Positions 49,050 to 58,660 are shown, numbered from the stretch's first letter. The stretch is DNA of 64,000 bases from Asanoa hainanensis (GCF_900188485.1 NZ_FZPH01000026.1:1-64000); one strand, 5' to 3'. Program-made: numbers and translations. The notes: a model not told the origin generated them from the letters alone.

Positions 49050-49888
49050 GGACGTGGTTCATCACCGGCGGCACTCCCGGTGGCTTCGGGTTGGCCTATG
49101 CCGACGCCGCTCTCGAGCTCGGTGACCAGGTGGTGCTCACCGCCCGGCGCACCGAGGCGCTGCGGGACTGGGAGCGGGAGCACGGCGACCGGGCGCTCGT
49201 CGTGCCGCTGGACGTCACCGACCCCGCCGCGGTGGCGGCAGCCGTGAAAGCGGCCGAGGACCGCTTCGGCGGCATCGACGTGCTGGTCAACAACGCCGGG
49301 CGAGGCTGGTACGGGTCGATCGAGGGCTCCTCCGACGCGGCCGTCCGGCAGCAGCTCGAACTCAACTTCTTCGCCGTGCTCACCGTGCTGCGGGCCGTCC
49401 TGCCCGGCATGCGTGCGCGGCGCAGTGGCTGGGTGGTCAACATGTCGTCCGTGGCCGGCGTGCGCGGGGTGACCGGGTTCGGCTACTACAGCGCGGCCAA
49501 GCACGCGGTCGAGGCGATCACCGAGGTGCTCCGCGCCGAGGTCGCCCCGCTGGGCATCAAGGTGCTGGCGGTCGAGCCGGGCGCGTTCCGCACCCGCGCC
49601 TACGCCGGGTTCGCCGACGAGCCGATCGAGGAGGAGCTCACGGACTACCGGCCGATGCTCGACGGGGTACGCGCCGCGATGGTCGACCAGGACGGCAACC
49701 AGCCCGGCGACCCCCGGCGCGGCGTCCGGGCAGTGCTGGCCGCCATGGCCCAGGACCCGCCACCGCACCGGCTGGTGCTCGGCAGCGCCGCCTTCGACGC
49801 CGTGACCATGACGTTCGAGGATGCGCTGACGGACGTCCGAGCCTCCGAAGCCGCCGCCCGGGCCTCCGACTTCCCAACGGGCGGATAG
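49046..49888 (+). CDS. Short-chain dehydrogenase/reductase
   Basis: A 280-residue SDR. The cofactor motif is ITGGTPGGFGLAYADAA (TGxxxGxG-like), with VPLDVTDPAAV, NNAGRGWYGS, a catalytic Ser in VNMSSVAGVRG and YxxxK as YYSAAKHAVEAI. It belongs to the classical SDR group near oxidoreductases of the Adh-short type. Probably NADP-dependent, since Arg residues follow the second strand (TARRTEAL). It is coupled to the SnoaL-like gene by a 4-bp overlap. Confidence 0.92.
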   Translation: MRTWFITGGTPGGFGLAYADAALELGDQVVLTARRTEALRDWEREHGDRALVVPLDVTDPAAVAAAVKAAEDRFGGIDVLVNNAGRGWYGSIEGSSDAAVRQQLELNFFAVLTVLRAVLPGMRARRSGWVVNMSSVAGVRGVTGFGYYSAAKHAVEAITEVLRAEVAPLGIKVLAVEPGAFRTRAYAGFADEPIEEELTDYRPMLDGVRAAMVDQDGNQPGDPRRGVRAVLAAMAQDPPPHRLVLGSAAFDAVTMTFEDALTDVRASEAAARASDFPTGG

Positions 49889-49941
49889 GCCCGCGCGGGG
49901 CCGGCCACCCCGGCCACGAGCGTGCGAGGATCGGCGCTGTG

Positions 49942-50484
49942 ATGGGAACGCTGAAGACTGAGCCGGCGCTCGGCCGGACCGACCTGTTGGCGAAGCCGGT
50001 TGTCGAGGCGCTCGAGCGCTGGCCGAGCGACGCCGCCGTGCCGGTCGAGGACATCCTGGTCGCGCCGATCGATGCCGACCTCGCGGACACCGCGGCGTTC
50101 TGCGAGGCGTACGAGGTCGGGCTGGACGTCTCGGCCAACTGTGTGATCGTGGCCGGCAAGCGTGGTGGCGAGGTGCGCTACGCCGCGTGCATGGTGCTCG
50201 CGACCACCCGCGCTGACGTCAACGGTGTCGTGCGGAAGCTGCTCGACGCCCGGAAGGCCAGTTTCGCGCCCATGGACGAAGCCGTGACCTTGACCGGCAT
50301 GGAGTACGGGGGCATCACGCCGATCGGGTTGCCGGCCGACTGGCCGATCCTGGTCGACGCCCGCGTCGCCGGCACGACGCGGGTGATCATCGGGTCGGGC
50401 GTGCGGCACAGCAAGATCGAGCTGCCGGGTGCCGCACTCGCGTTGCTGCCCAACGCGCAGGTGGTCGACGACCTGGCGCGGTGA
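49942..50484 (+). CDS. YbaK/EbsC-type aminoacyl-tRNA deacylase-like protein
   Basis: A 180-residue protein of the YbaK/ProX superfamily, which hydrolyses misacylated tRNA such as Cys-tRNA-Pro. Family features are AAFCEAYEVGLDVSANCVIVAGKRGGE, the catalytic-lysine-type strand and GMEYGGITPIGLP with the conserved GG-TP loop, and GSGVRHSKIELPG at the end. It starts at ATG 49942 (a GTG precedes it). A parS-like palindrome follows just past the stop. proS lies 1.6 kb away. Confidence 0.88.
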   Translation: MGTLKTEPALGRTDLLAKPVVEALERWPSDAAVPVEDILVAPIDADLADTAAFCEAYEVGLDVSANCVIVAGKRGGEVRYAACMVLATTRADVNGVVRKLLDARKASFAPMDEAVTLTGMEYGGITPIGLPADWPILVDARVAGTTRVIIGSGVRHSKIELPGAALALLPNAQVVDDLAR

Positions 50485-50488
50485 TGGT

Positions 50489-50508
50489 CATGTTCCACGT
50501 GGAACATG
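50489..50508. promoter_or_regulatory. 20-bp perfect palindrome, parS-like
   Basis: CATGTTCCACGTGGAACATG is a perfect palindrome. Its inner 16 bp differ from parS (TGTTTCACGTGAAACA) only at one symmetric position in each half. It sits between two convergent stop codons. Confidence 0.65.
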
Positions 50509-50512
50509 AAGA

Positions 50513-51151
50513 TCAACTAGCCGAGGCCGCCTCGCGCTTCTCGACCTCGGCCAGCACCTGGAGCAGGGTGCCCACCTCTTGCGCGCCGCTCACGCCGTAC
50601 TTGCCCGCGAAGATGAACATGGGCACCGCGGTGATGCCGAGCTCGCGCGCCTCGGCCAGCGCGGCCCGCACCTCCGCCTCGCCTCCGCCCGACGACAGGT
50701 GCGAAGCCGCCTCCGACTCGGACAGCCCGATCGAGCCGGCCAGCTTGGCGAGCTCCTTGTGCGAGCCGACGTCGACCCCGTTGACGAAGTGCGCCTCGTA
50801 GAGGGCCTCGACCATCTCACCCGACTTGCCGACCTGGTCGGCGAGCTGGACCAGGCGGTGCGCGTCGAACGTGTTCGCCGCCAGCGACCGGGCGAAGTCG
50901 ATGTCCAGCCCGTCGCGGGCCGCGGTCTTCGCGGTGTGCTCCGTGATCTGGCGGGCGCGCTCGGGACCACCGAACTTCTGCGCGAGCGCCTCGATGGTCG
51001 GGATCGGCTGCGGCACGGGGGACGGGTCGAGCTGGAACGGCCGGTACCGGATGGTCACCTCGCCGGGGTACGCGTCGAGCGCCTTCTCCAACCGCCGCTT
51101 GCCGATGTAGCACCACGGGCACACGACATCGGCGTAGATTTCGATCTCCAC
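50513..51151 (-). CDS. DsbA-like thioredoxin-fold oxidoreductase (FrnE family)
   Basis: A 212-residue cytosolic DsbA-fold protein. The active site is CPWC in IEIYADVVCPWCYIGKRRLEKAL. The helical insertion and the cis-Pro loop TAVPMFIFAGKYGVSGAQ are typical of FrnE/2-hydroxychromene-isomerase-like members. There is no signal peptide, so it is cytosolic. GTG 51151 is chosen over the ORF start 23 codons upstream. It lies 19 bp after sufE. Confidence 0.92.
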   Translation of the reverse strand: MEIEIYADVVCPWCYIGKRRLEKALDAYPGEVTIRYRPFQLDPSPVPQPIPTIEALAQKFGGPERARQITEHTAKTAARDGLDIDFARSLAANTFDAHRLVQLADQVGKSGEMVEALYEAHFVNGVDVGSHKELAKLAGSIGLSESEAASHLSSGGGEAEVRAALAEARELGITAVPMFIFAGKYGVSGAQEVGTLLQVLAEVEKREAASAS

Positions 51152-51170
51152 GCCAGCCCCAACCCGCGAC

Positions 51171-51590
51171 TCAGGCGATCTGTTCCCGCACCTGCCGCTT
51201 GAGTCGCGCCAGGATCGCACCGCCGCCGCGGACCCGCAGCGGGCTGATCGCCTGGGCCAGGCCCATCTGCTGGTAGAGATCGTCGGGCACGGAGAGCACG
51301 TCGTCGGCGCTGGCGCCGGAGAGCCCCTCGGCCAGGATTCCGGCGAAGGCGCGGGTCGTCGGCGCCTCCGGCGGGCAGTCGAACCAGGTCGTCACGGTCT
51401 TGTCCGCGGCCACCTCGGCCTTGAGGAAGAACGGCGTCTGACACTCGGGTACGGGCTCCATGCCGGCGTGCCCCGCCATCTCGGGCGGCAACGCCGGCAC
51501 GGCGTCCGAGTATTCGAGCAGCATCTCCAGCACCACGTCGCGCGGTGCGGAGCGGAACTCGTCGACGATCTCGGCCAACTTCGGCGGCAT
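51171..51590 (-). CDS. sufE: SufE-like cysteine desulfuration protein
   Basis: A 139-residue SufE-like sulfur acceptor. PPKLAEIVDEF starts the fold, and the sulfur-accepting Cys is in PVPECQTPFFL. WFDCPPEAPTTRAFAGIL and the C-terminal SPLRVRGGGAILARLKRQ are family-typical. It would take persulfide from a cysteine desulfurase or sulfurtransferase. In many actinomycetes it adjoins a rhodanese; here the rhodanese gene is 5.4 kb away at 57029. Confidence 0.93.
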   Translation of the reverse strand: MPPKLAEIVDEFRSAPRDVVLEMLLEYSDAVPALPPEMAGHAGMEPVPECQTPFFLKAEVAADKTVTTWFDCPPEAPTTRAFAGILAEGLSGASADDVLSVPDDLYQQMGLAQAISPLRVRGGGAILARLKRQVREQIA

Positions 51591-51599
51591 GCCCCTAAT

Positions 51600-52004
51600 C
51601 TAGTTCCGCTGCGCGGTGGCTGCCGTCTCGTGGATGAGGGCCAGGTCACCCAGGGCGATGATGCCGACGAGCTGGCGCTCGGTGTCGGCGACCAGGATCC
51701 GGCGGACCGACCGTTGCCGCATCAGCTCGGCCGCCTCGCGCAGGGTGGCCGACTGCTCGATGATCACGATCTCGCGGACCGCGACCTCGCCGAGCGTCAC
51801 CGACGACGGCTTGCGGTTGGTCGCGACCGAGCGGGTGACGATGTCGCGGTCGGTGACCATCCCCGCCAGGTTGGCTCCGTCGGTCACCACCACGTCACCG
51901 ATGTCGGTTTCGGCCATCGCCCGGGCGGCCTCGTCGAGCGGTGTCTCCACCGGCAGGTACACGATCCGCTTGGTCATGACGTCCGCAACTCGCACAGTGG
52001 CCAC
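51600..52004 (-). CDS. CBS-domain pair protein
   Basis: A 134-residue protein made of two CBS motifs: RVADVMTKRIVYLPVETPLDEAARAMAE with GDVVVTDGANLAGMVTDRDI, then VAVREIVIIEQSATLREAAELM with RILVADTERQLVGIIALGDLA. CBS pairs bind adenine nucleotides and often regulate a partner. It starts at GTG 52004 and ends 9 bp before sufE. Confidence 0.93.
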   Translation of the reverse strand: MATVRVADVMTKRIVYLPVETPLDEAARAMAETDIGDVVVTDGANLAGMVTDRDIVTRSVATNRKPSSVTLGEVAVREIVIIEQSATLREAAELMRQRSVRRILVADTERQLVGIIALGDLALIHETAATAQRN

Positions 52005-52056
52005 GGCCCCTCCCCGCTCCCCGTCGTGCCGCTGGCACCTTTCAGCCTTCGCTCAG

Positions 52057-53823
52057 CTAAGCCGACGGTACGCCGGAAATCGCCGTGCGAGTCGCGATCG
52101 CGTCAGCCACCTCGTCGACGGTCAGGTCTGTCCGTTCACCGGTGGCCCGGTCGCGCAGCTCCACGTATCCCTCGGCGAACCGGCGGCCGACCACCACGGC
52201 GACCGGGACGCCGATCAGCTCGGCGTCGGTGAACTTGACCCCCGGTGACACGTTCGCGCGGTCGTCGACCAGCACCCGCAGGCCAAGCCGGTGCAACCGC
52301 TCGCCCAGGGCGAGTGCGCCGGCGATCTGGTCGCCCTTGCCCGCGGCGACCACGTGCACGTCGACCGGCGACACGGCGGCGGGCCAGACCAGGCCGCGCT
52401 CGTCGTGGTGCTGCTCGGCGATCGCCGCGACGGCCCGGGAGATGCCGATGCCGTACGAGCCCATCGTCGGTCGGACCGGCTTGCCGTCGGCACCCAGCGC
52501 GTCGACCGCGAACGCGTCGGTGAACCGGCGGCCGAGCTGGAAGACATGGCCGATCTCGATGCCCCGGCGCATGGTCAGGGTGCCCTCGCCGCAGGCCGGG
52601 CAGGGGTCGCCGGCCCGCACCTCGGCTGCCTCGATCGTGCCGTCGGCGACGAAGTCGCGCCCGTGCGTCACGTCGATCGCGTGCCGGCCGGCCTCGTTGG
52701 CGCCGGTCAGCCAGGCGGTGCCGACCGCGACCCGGGGGTCGACCAGGTAGCGGATGCCGAGCCCGGCCAGCACCTGCGGCCCGATGTAACCGCGGACCAG
52801 CGACGGATGCGCGGCCCAGTCGTCGAACATGGCGACGGTGGCGGGCTCGAGGGCGGCGCCCAGGCGCTTGAGGTCGACCTCCCGGTCGCCGGGCACCCCG
52901 ACCACCAGCGGCGCGCCCTTCCCGCCGGGCGGGGTCACCGTGACCACCACGTTCTTGAGGGTGTCGGCGGCGGTCCAGTCGGTGCGGCCGCCCAGCTCAC
53001 GGGCGTTGGCCAGCGCGACCAGCGACTCGATGGTCGGTGTCTCCGGGGTGTCGTGCGTGGTCGCCGCGGGCCGGGCGGCCGGGTCCGTCGCCTGCACGGG
53101 CGGGGTCACGACGGCCTCGGTGTTGGCGGCGTACGCGCAACGAGCGCAACCCACGTAGGTGTCCTCGCCGGCCGGTGCCGTCGCCAGGAACTCCTCGGAC
53201 GCCGAGCCGCCCATCAGCCCGGACATCGCCTTGACGATCGTGTAGTCCATCCCGAGCCGGTCGAAGATCCGCTGGTACGCCGCGCGCATGGTCGCGTAGG
53301 AGTCGGCCAGCCCGGCGTCGTCGAGGTCGAACGAGTAGGCGTCCTTCATCAGGAACTCACGGCCGCGCAGCAGCCCGGCCCGCGGCCGCGCCTCGTCGCG
53401 GAACTTGGTCTGCACCTGGTAGAGCAGCACGGGATAGTCGCGATAGGAGCTGAACAGGTCGCGCACCAGCAGCGCGAACATCTCCTCGTGGGTGGGCGCC
53501 AGCAGGTATTCGGCGCCGCGCCGGTCGGCCAGCGTGAAGATGCCGTCGCCGTACTCCAGCCAGCGGCCACTCGTCTCGTACGGCTCGCGCGGCAGCAGCG
53601 CCGGGAACTGCACCTCCTGCGCGCCGACCTCGGCCAGTTCCGCGCGGACCACCTCGGTGACCCGGTCGAGCACCAGCTTGCCCAGCGGCAGCATGGTGAA
53701 CCCGCCCGGCGCGGCCCGCCGGATGTATCCGGCCCGCAGCAGCAGGCGGTGGCTGGCGACCTCGGCATCGGCCGGGTCCTCGCGCAGCGTGCGCAGGAAC
53801 AACGTGGCCATACGGAGCAGCAT
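52057..53823 (-). CDS. proS: Proline--tRNA ligase, bacterial type
   Basis: A 588-residue class II synthetase charging tRNA-Pro. Motif 2 is [32 protein letters not shown] and motif 3 is [20 protein letters not shown]. The YbaK-like editing insertion lies in the middle (about 225-400), which identifies the bacterial type. The C-terminal anticodon domain has [11 protein letters not shown] and [17 protein letters not shown]. It begins [16 protein letters not shown], the family start. Confidence 0.96.
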   Translation of the reverse strand: MLLRMATLFLRTLREDPADAEVASHRLLLRAGYIRRAAPGGFTMLPLGKLVLDRVTEVVRAELAEVGAQEVQFPALLPREPYETSGRWLEYGDGIFTLADRRGAEYLLAPTHEEMFALLVRDLFSSYRDYPVLLYQVQTKFRDEARPRAGLLRGREFLMKDAYSFDLDDAGLADSYATMRAAYQRIFDRLGMDYTIVKAMSGLMGGSASEEFLATAPAGEDTYVGCARCAYAANTEAVVTPPVQATDPAARPAATTHDTPETPTIESLVALANARELGGRTDWTAADTLKNVVVTVTPPGGKGAPLVVGVPGDREVDLKRLGAALEPATVAMFDDWAAHPSLVRGYIGPQVLAGLGIRYLVDPRVAVGTAWLTGANEAGRHAIDVTHGRDFVADGTIEAAEVRAGDPCPACGEGTLTMRRGIEIGHVFQLGRRFTDAFAVDALGADGKPVRPTMGSYGIGISRAVAAIAEQHHDERGLVWPAAVSPVDVHVVAAGKGDQIAGALALGERLHRLGLRVLVDDRANVSPGVKFTDAELIGVPVAVVVGRRFAEGYVELRDRATGERTDLTVDEVADAIATRTAISGVPSA

Positions 53824-53932
53824 TCGCGCAGCTTAGGGCGACTGGCGAAAGAGAGTCGACCTACTTTCGCGGGACCGACAACCATTGACGGGTGTTCCTT
53901 CGTCTGGGGTGACGACGCGAGGAGGCACCAGA

Positions 53933-54862
53933 GTGGACGAGTTCGACGACTTCGTCCGGGCGCGGACGCCCGCCCTGCTCCGGTCCGCCTACCTGCTGAC
54001 CGGCGACCAGCACCTGGCCGAAGACCTCGTCCAGTCCGCGCTGGCCCGGACCCATCGGTCCTGGCGCCGGCTGGCCGCGCCCGAGAACGCCGAGGCGTAC
54101 ACCCGCCGCACCATGTACCACCTCCAGATCTCCTGGTGGCGCCGGCGCGGCCGCAGACCCGAATGGCTGACCGGCGACCTGCCCGAGCCGCGGCCCAGGG
54201 CGGCCGGCCCCGACCACGCACACCAGGCCGCGGTCCGGATCACCTTGCGCAACGCGCTGATGCGGCTGACGGACCGCCAGCGGGCGGTGCTCGTCCTGCG
54301 CTTCTTCGAGGACCACACCGAGGCCGAGGCGGCGGACCTGCTCGGCGTCTCGATCGGCACCGTCAAGAGCCAGACCGCGCGGGCGCTGGCCAGGCTGCGG
54401 GCTGGCCCTGCACCGCGCGCCGGACGGGTCGGTCGCCACGTTGGGCCAGGTCGTGACGGATCAGGGAGGGATCGGCGGCGGGTTCATAGCCGAGACCCTG
54501 ATCGGCTCGCCGGGACAGGTAGAGGTGATCTGGCGCGACGGGACGGTCGCGACCGCCGAGCGGCAACGACGGGCGTACCAGTGGACTGGCATCGGGTTCA
54601 TACAGACCAGCGGTTCGACGTCGTTCCCACCCGCGGCGTACGACGTGCGGATCTCGGCCGAGCCGGTCCGGCTGGTCACCAATGTCGCCGGAGACCGGGT
54701 GGGCGACCTGGAGTTCACCGTCGAGAACCGGGCGACCGTACGACGGTGACGATGCGCCTGGTCTACCCGAAGGGCACGCGGCCGACCGGCGGGATCTTGT
54801 CGATGGGCGCCACCGGCGACACCACACCGGGCGACAACCACGTCTCCTTCGTGGCGCAGTGA
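53933..54862 (+). CDS. ECF (SigE-like) RNA polymerase sigma factor fused to an out-of-frame remnant
   Basis: Residues ~1-157 are a complete ECF sigma factor. Region 2 is DDFVRARTPALLRSAYLLTGDQHLAEDLVQSAL, then RRTMYHLQISWWRRRGR. Region 4 is NALMRLTDRQRAVLVLRFFEDHTEAEAADLLGVSIGTVKSQTARALARL. This is the SigE-like group of actinomycetes, normally about 170 residues. After position ~54400 the reading becomes Arg/Gly-rich nonsense until 54748, because another gene lies there in a different frame, and it ends in a protein-like tail. GTG 53933 has AGGAGG 7 nt upstream. The sigma part looks functional. Confidence 0.8.
   Translation: MDEFDDFVRARTPALLRSAYLLTGDQHLAEDLVQSALARTHRSWRRLAAPENAEAYTRRTMYHLQISWWRRRGRRPEWLTGDLPEPRPRAAGPDHAHQAAVRITLRNALMRLTDRQRAVLVLRFFEDHTEAEAADLLGVSIGTVKSQTARALARLRAGPAPRAGRVGRHVGPGRDGSGRDRRRVHSRDPDRLAGTGRGDLARRDGRDRRAATTGVPVDWHRVHTDQRFDVVPTRGVRRADLGRAGPAGHQCRRRPGGRPGVHRREPGDRTTVTMRLVYPKGTRPTGGILSMGATGDTTPGDNHVSFVAQ
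54405..54862 (+). pseudogene. Truncated, frameshifted secreted/anti-sigma-like gene remnant
   Basis: In the frame of 54441, upstream-open codons read LHRAPDGSVATLGQVVTDQGG and continue with FIAETLIGSPGQVEVIWRDG, RRAYQWTGIGFIQTSGS and GDLEFTVENRATVRR, stopping at TGA 54747. The sequence then resumes in the sigma frame with TVTMRLVYPKGTRPTGG to NHVSFVAQ, stopping at 54862. An 8-bp insertion (54740-54747) would explain the shift. The 5' part of the gene is missing, consistent with a deletion that joined it to the sigma gene. Family unknown. Confidence 0.65.
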
Positions 54863-54907
54863 TGTTCCTGACCCGAGTGGGGGTTCTTCCCGGCAGTCAG
54901 TGCCAGA

Positions 54908-55687
54908 ATGCGCAATGTGCGTTGGGGGAGTTACGTAGCTGTTGGCGACAGTTTCACCGAGGGGATGGACGATCCCTACCCGGACGGCACCTACCGCGGG
55001 TGGGCCGACCTGGTCGCGGCGCGGTTGGCGGCCGACCGGCCGGACTTCCGCTACGCCAACCTGGCGATCCGTGGGCGGCTGTTCCCGAACGTGGTCGCCG
55101 AGCAGGTGCCGGCCGCGGTGGCGATGAAGCCGGATCTGATCAGCTTCGCGGCCGGCGGCAACGACGTGCTGCGGCGCTCGTTCGACCCGGAGACCCTGAT
55201 GGGCCGGTTCGACTCGGTGATCCGTGAGCTCCGGTCGACCGGAGCCGACGTGGTCGTGTTCCGGTTCGCGGACGTCACCTCGCGGCTGCCGGGCCAGCGG
55301 ATCATCGGCCCGCGGGCGGCCATTCTGAACCAGGCCGTCGGCGCGACCGCGGAACGCTACGGCGCGCACCTGATCGACCTGTTCGCCGACGACGAGTTCC
55401 GGAACCCGGTGATGTGGGGCCAGGACCGGCTGCACCTGTCGGCCGCCGGGCACCGCCGGGTCGCCGGGCACGTGTTGACCGCGCTGGGCGTACAGGCGGA
55501 TCCCGAATGGTTGGTCCCGCAGGCGTGGTTGCCGTCGGCGCGCTGGCTCAAGGCCCGCGCGGCCGACGCGATGTGGGCGGGCCGCCACCTCGCGCCATGG
55601 GTCAAGCGCCGGCTGACCGGCCGTTCCTCGGGCGACCTGGTCACGGCGAAACGCCCGGAGTTGTCGCCGTTCGGCGAGCTCGGTTGA
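54908..55687 (+). CDS. SGNH/GDSL hydrolase
   Basis: A 259-residue SGNH-fold esterase or lipase-like hydrolase. Block I is YVAVGDSFTEGMDDP with the nucleophile Ser. Block II Gly is in YANLAIRGRLF, block III is FAAGGNDVLRR, and block V is WGQDRLHLSAAGHRRVAGH with catalytic Asp and His. No signal peptide is present. The basic C-terminal ~60 residues are extra. Substrate unknown. Confidence 0.93.
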   Translation: MRNVRWGSYVAVGDSFTEGMDDPYPDGTYRGWADLVAARLAADRPDFRYANLAIRGRLFPNVVAEQVPAAVAMKPDLISFAAGGNDVLRRSFDPETLMGRFDSVIRELRSTGADVVVFRFADVTSRLPGQRIIGPRAAILNQAVGATAERYGAHLIDLFADDEFRNPVMWGQDRLHLSAAGHRRVAGHVLTALGVQADPEWLVPQAWLPSARWLKARAADAMWAGRHLAPWVKRRLTGRSSGDLVTAKRPELSPFGELG

Positions 55688-55722
55688 CCCACGTGTGACC
55701 TCGACGGTGTTCACTGTCCCGC

Positions 55723-57006
55723 ATGGCACAGCTGAGCCGCCGAGGTCTGCTGGGCGCGACAGCCGCCGTCGGCCTCGTGGGCGTCGCGGCGTGCGAGGGC
55801 GAGGGTGCACCCCCGAAAACCCCGCCGCTCGACCCGCGCGACTGGGCGAGCGTCCGGGCCCAGTTCGCCCTCGACCCGGCCGTGGCGCACCTGTCCACCT
55901 TCGTCTTCGCGCCACACCCGGCCGGCGTGCGGGCCGCGATCGAGCAGCACCGCGCCGGGTTCGACCGCGACCCGATCGGCTATCTGCACGCGCACGAGGC
56001 GCAGGCCGACCGCCGGGTGGCCAGCGCGGTCATGAACTACCTCGGCAGCGGCGTCGACAGGGTGGCGTTCACCGACTCCACGACACTCGGCCTCGGGCTG
56101 CTCTACGGCGGGCTGCGACTCGGCGCCGGCGACGAGGTGCTGACCACCAACCACGACTTCTACGCGACGCACGACGCGCTGCGGTTGCGCACCGAGCGGG
56201 ACGGGGTCGCGGTTCGGCAGGTCGAGCTCTACTCCGACCCGGCCACCACGTCCGTCGACGAGATCGTCGGCCGGCTGACGGCCGCGGTCGGGCCGCGTAC
56301 CCGCGTGGTCGCGGTGACCTGGGTGCACTCCAGCACCGGCGTGCGGCTGCCGATCCGGGCGATCGCCGATGCCCTGGCCGGCCGCGACGTGCTGCTCTGC
56401 GTCGACGGGGTGCACGGGTTCGGCGCCGTCGACGCGACACCCGAGAGCCTGGGCTGCGACTTCCTCGTCTCCGGCTGCCACAAATGGCTGCACGGCCCGC
56501 GCGGCACGGGCCTGGTCTGGGGCTCCGACCGCGGCTGGTCGAGGTTCACACCGAGCGTGCCGTCCTTCGACGGGCGCAGCCTGGCCGCCTGGCTGACGGC
56601 CGGCAAGGCGCTGACCCCGCCGGGCCCGGCCGCGACGCCCGGCGGCTACCACAGCTTCGAGCACCGCTGGGCCCTCGCCGAGGCGTTCCACCTGCACGAG
56701 AACATCGGCCGCGGCCGGGTCGCCGGCCGGGTCCGCGAGCTGGCCACCCGGCTCAAGGACGGGCTGGCCGCCATCGCCGGCGTCGAGGTGGTGACGCCGC
56801 GCGACCCCGACCTGTCCGCCGGGGTCGTCTGCTGCCGCATCGGCAACATCCAGGTCGACGAGGCGGTGGGCCGGCTCGCCGCGGCCAAGGTGGTGGCCAC
56901 TGCGACGCCCTATCGCACCACGTACGTGCGGTTCGGTCCGAGCATCGCCAACAGCGAGGAGCACATCGACGCGGCGCTGCACGCTGTTCGTGGCCTGGTG
57001 GGGTAG
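55723..57006 (+). CDS. PLP-dependent aminotransferase class V-fold enzyme with Tat-lipoprotein signal
   Basis: A 427-residue protein. The N-terminus [25 protein letters not shown] has a twin-arginine motif (SRRGLL), a hydrophobic core and a lipobox (VAAC), so export by Tat and lipid anchoring are predicted. The enzyme part is class V fold: [54 protein letters not shown] (PLP Asp and His) and [17 protein letters not shown], where Lys binds PLP. It resembles the isopenicillin-N-epimerase-like group. Substrate unknown. Confidence 0.88.
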   Translation: MAQLSRRGLLGATAAVGLVGVAACEGEGAPPKTPPLDPRDWASVRAQFALDPAVAHLSTFVFAPHPAGVRAAIEQHRAGFDRDPIGYLHAHEAQADRRVASAVMNYLGSGVDRVAFTDSTTLGLGLLYGGLRLGAGDEVLTTNHDFYATHDALRLRTERDGVAVRQVELYSDPATTSVDEIVGRLTAAVGPRTRVVAVTWVHSSTGVRLPIRAIADALAGRDVLLCVDGVHGFGAVDATPESLGCDFLVSGCHKWLHGPRGTGLVWGSDRGWSRFTPSVPSFDGRSLAAWLTAGKALTPPGPAATPGGYHSFEHRWALAEAFHLHENIGRGRVAGRVRELATRLKDGLAAIAGVEVVTPRDPDLSAGVVCCRIGNIQVDEAVGRLAAAKVVATATPYRTTYVRFGPSIANSEEHIDAALHAVRGLVG

Positions 57007-57028
57007 TTACAGGTATAGCGTTGGTCTT

Positions 57029-57931
57029 ATGCCCGTTTCGAAGGACCCGGACCCGCGGCTGCAGGCGTACGCCGACCCGCAGTCCCTGGTCACCACGGAG
57101 TGGCTGGCGGAGCACCTGGGCAGCGACGGCCTGGTGGTCGTCGAGTCCGACGAAGACGTGCTGCTCTACGAGTCCGGCCACCTCCCCGGCGCGGTCAAGG
57201 TCGACTGGCACACCGACCTCAACGACGAGGTCAGCCGCGACTACGTCGACGCGGAAAGCTTCGCCGCGCTGTGCGCGAGCAAGGGGATCAGCCGCGACGA
57301 CACCGTGGTCTTCTACGGCGACAATTTCAACTGGTGGGCGGCGTACGCCCTCTGGGTGTTCTCGCTTTTCGGCCATCAGGACGTGCGGCTGCTCGACGGC
57401 GGCCGGCAGAAGTGGGTCGCCGAGGGCCGCGAGCTGACCCGGGACCGGACCCATCGGCCGCCGACGCCGTACCCGGTGCCGCGCCGCGACGACGCCCGGA
57501 TCCGGGCCTTCCGCGAGCAGGTGCTGGCCCACGTGCAGGCCGGCCGCCCGCTGGTCGACGTGCGCTCGCCGGACGAGTACACGGGCAAGCTGCTGGCCAT
57601 GGAGGCCTATCCGCAGGAGGGCGCGCTGCGCGGTGGGCATATCCCGGGCGCGCTCAGCAAGCCGTGGAAGTCGGCGGCCAACGACGACGGCACCTTCAAG
57701 TCGGCCGACGAGCTCCGCGCCATCTACGAGGACCAGCTGGGTCTGTCCGAAGGGGACGACGTCATCGCGTACTGCCGGATCGGCGAACGCTCCAGCCACA
57801 CCTGGTTCGTCCTGCAGCACCTGCTCGGGTTCACCCACGTGCGCAACTACGACGGCTCGTGGACCGAGTGGGGCAACCTGGTGCGTTCGCCGATCGCCAA
57901 GGGTGAGCAGCCGGGCTCGCTCAAACGCTGA
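57029..57931 (+). CDS. Thiosulfate/3-mercaptopyruvate-type sulfurtransferase (two rhodanese domains)
   Basis: A 300-residue rhodanese pair. The N-domain is inactive-like ([47 protein letters not shown]). The C-domain has [13 protein letters not shown] and the catalytic Cys loop [16 protein letters not shown], with CRIGER typical of thiosulfate sulfurtransferases. The start at ATG 57029 ([17 protein letters not shown]) fits the family; the frame extends 13 codons further upstream. Its usual partner SufE lies 5.4 kb away. Confidence 0.93.
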   Translation: MPVSKDPDPRLQAYADPQSLVTTEWLAEHLGSDGLVVVESDEDVLLYESGHLPGAVKVDWHTDLNDEVSRDYVDAESFAALCASKGISRDDTVVFYGDNFNWWAAYALWVFSLFGHQDVRLLDGGRQKWVAEGRELTRDRTHRPPTPYPVPRRDDARIRAFREQVLAHVQAGRPLVDVRSPDEYTGKLLAMEAYPQEGALRGGHIPGALSKPWKSAANDDGTFKSADELRAIYEDQLGLSEGDDVIAYCRIGERSSHTWFVLQHLLGFTHVRNYDGSWTEWGNLVRSPIAKGEQPGSLKR

Positions 57932-58048
57932 ACGTGACGTCCAGCACGCCAAACTGCCGGACAAAACCCCCCATAACCCACCCAATTACTAGGCTAAATT
58001 CAAGATCGCGACATCTTGTTGGTCTTGACAGCTGGCTAGGCTGGCCTC

Positions 58049-58660
58049 GTGACGCTGGAACAACAAGCGGACCCCCGGCATCCGGCCGCGTCCACACCGC
58101 CCAAGCGCCGATCGCGGCGTGACGAGATCCTCGAGATCGCGGTCGGCCTGTTCGCCTCCCGCGGCTATCACGGCGTCTCCATGGACGACATCGGGTCGGC
58201 GGCCGGGGTCACCGGCCCCGCGCTCTACCACCACTTCGCCGGCAAGGAAGCGATGCTGGTGGCCGCGCTGATCCCGGTCAGCGAAGGGCTGCTGGCCGGT
58301 GGCCGGGAACGGGTCGCACGGCACCCGGACGAGACCGCCCTCGCGTCACTGGTCGAGTTCCACGTCGACTTCGCCCTGGCCAACCCCGCCGTGATCGCGC
58401 TGCACCTGCACGAGCTCGACCGGTTGCCGGACGACCCGCGCCGCCAGATCCGGCGGCTCCAGCGCCTCTACGTCGAAGAGTGGGTGAAGGTGCTGCTGCG
58501 GATCCGCCCCGAGCTCACGGCGCCCGAGGCCAGGGCCCTCGCGCACGCCGCTTTCGGCCTGATGAACTCCACCCCGTTCCTGGGCGGGGAGGTCGACCGC
58601 GACCGGCTCGCCGAGCTGCTGGGCGCCGCCACCATGGCGGCATTGCGGCCGACATCCTGA
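58049..58660 (+). CDS. TetR family transcriptional regulator
   Basis: A 203-residue regulator. The TetR helix-turn-helix is RRDEILEIAVGLFASRGYHGVSMDDIGSAAGVTGPALYHHFAGKEAMLV, about residues 23-71. The C-terminal helical domain would bind a ligand, perhaps an acyl-CoA. It lies 75 bp upstream of and in line with the biotin carboxylase, the probable target. The start is GTG 58049. Confidence 0.93.
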   Translation: MTLEQQADPRHPAASTPPKRRSRRDEILEIAVGLFASRGYHGVSMDDIGSAAGVTGPALYHHFAGKEAMLVAALIPVSEGLLAGGRERVARHPDETALASLVEFHVDFALANPAVIALHLHELDRLPDDPRRQIRRLQRLYVEEWVKVLLRIRPELTAPEARALAHAAFGLMNSTPFLGGEVDRDRLAELLGAATMAALRPTS

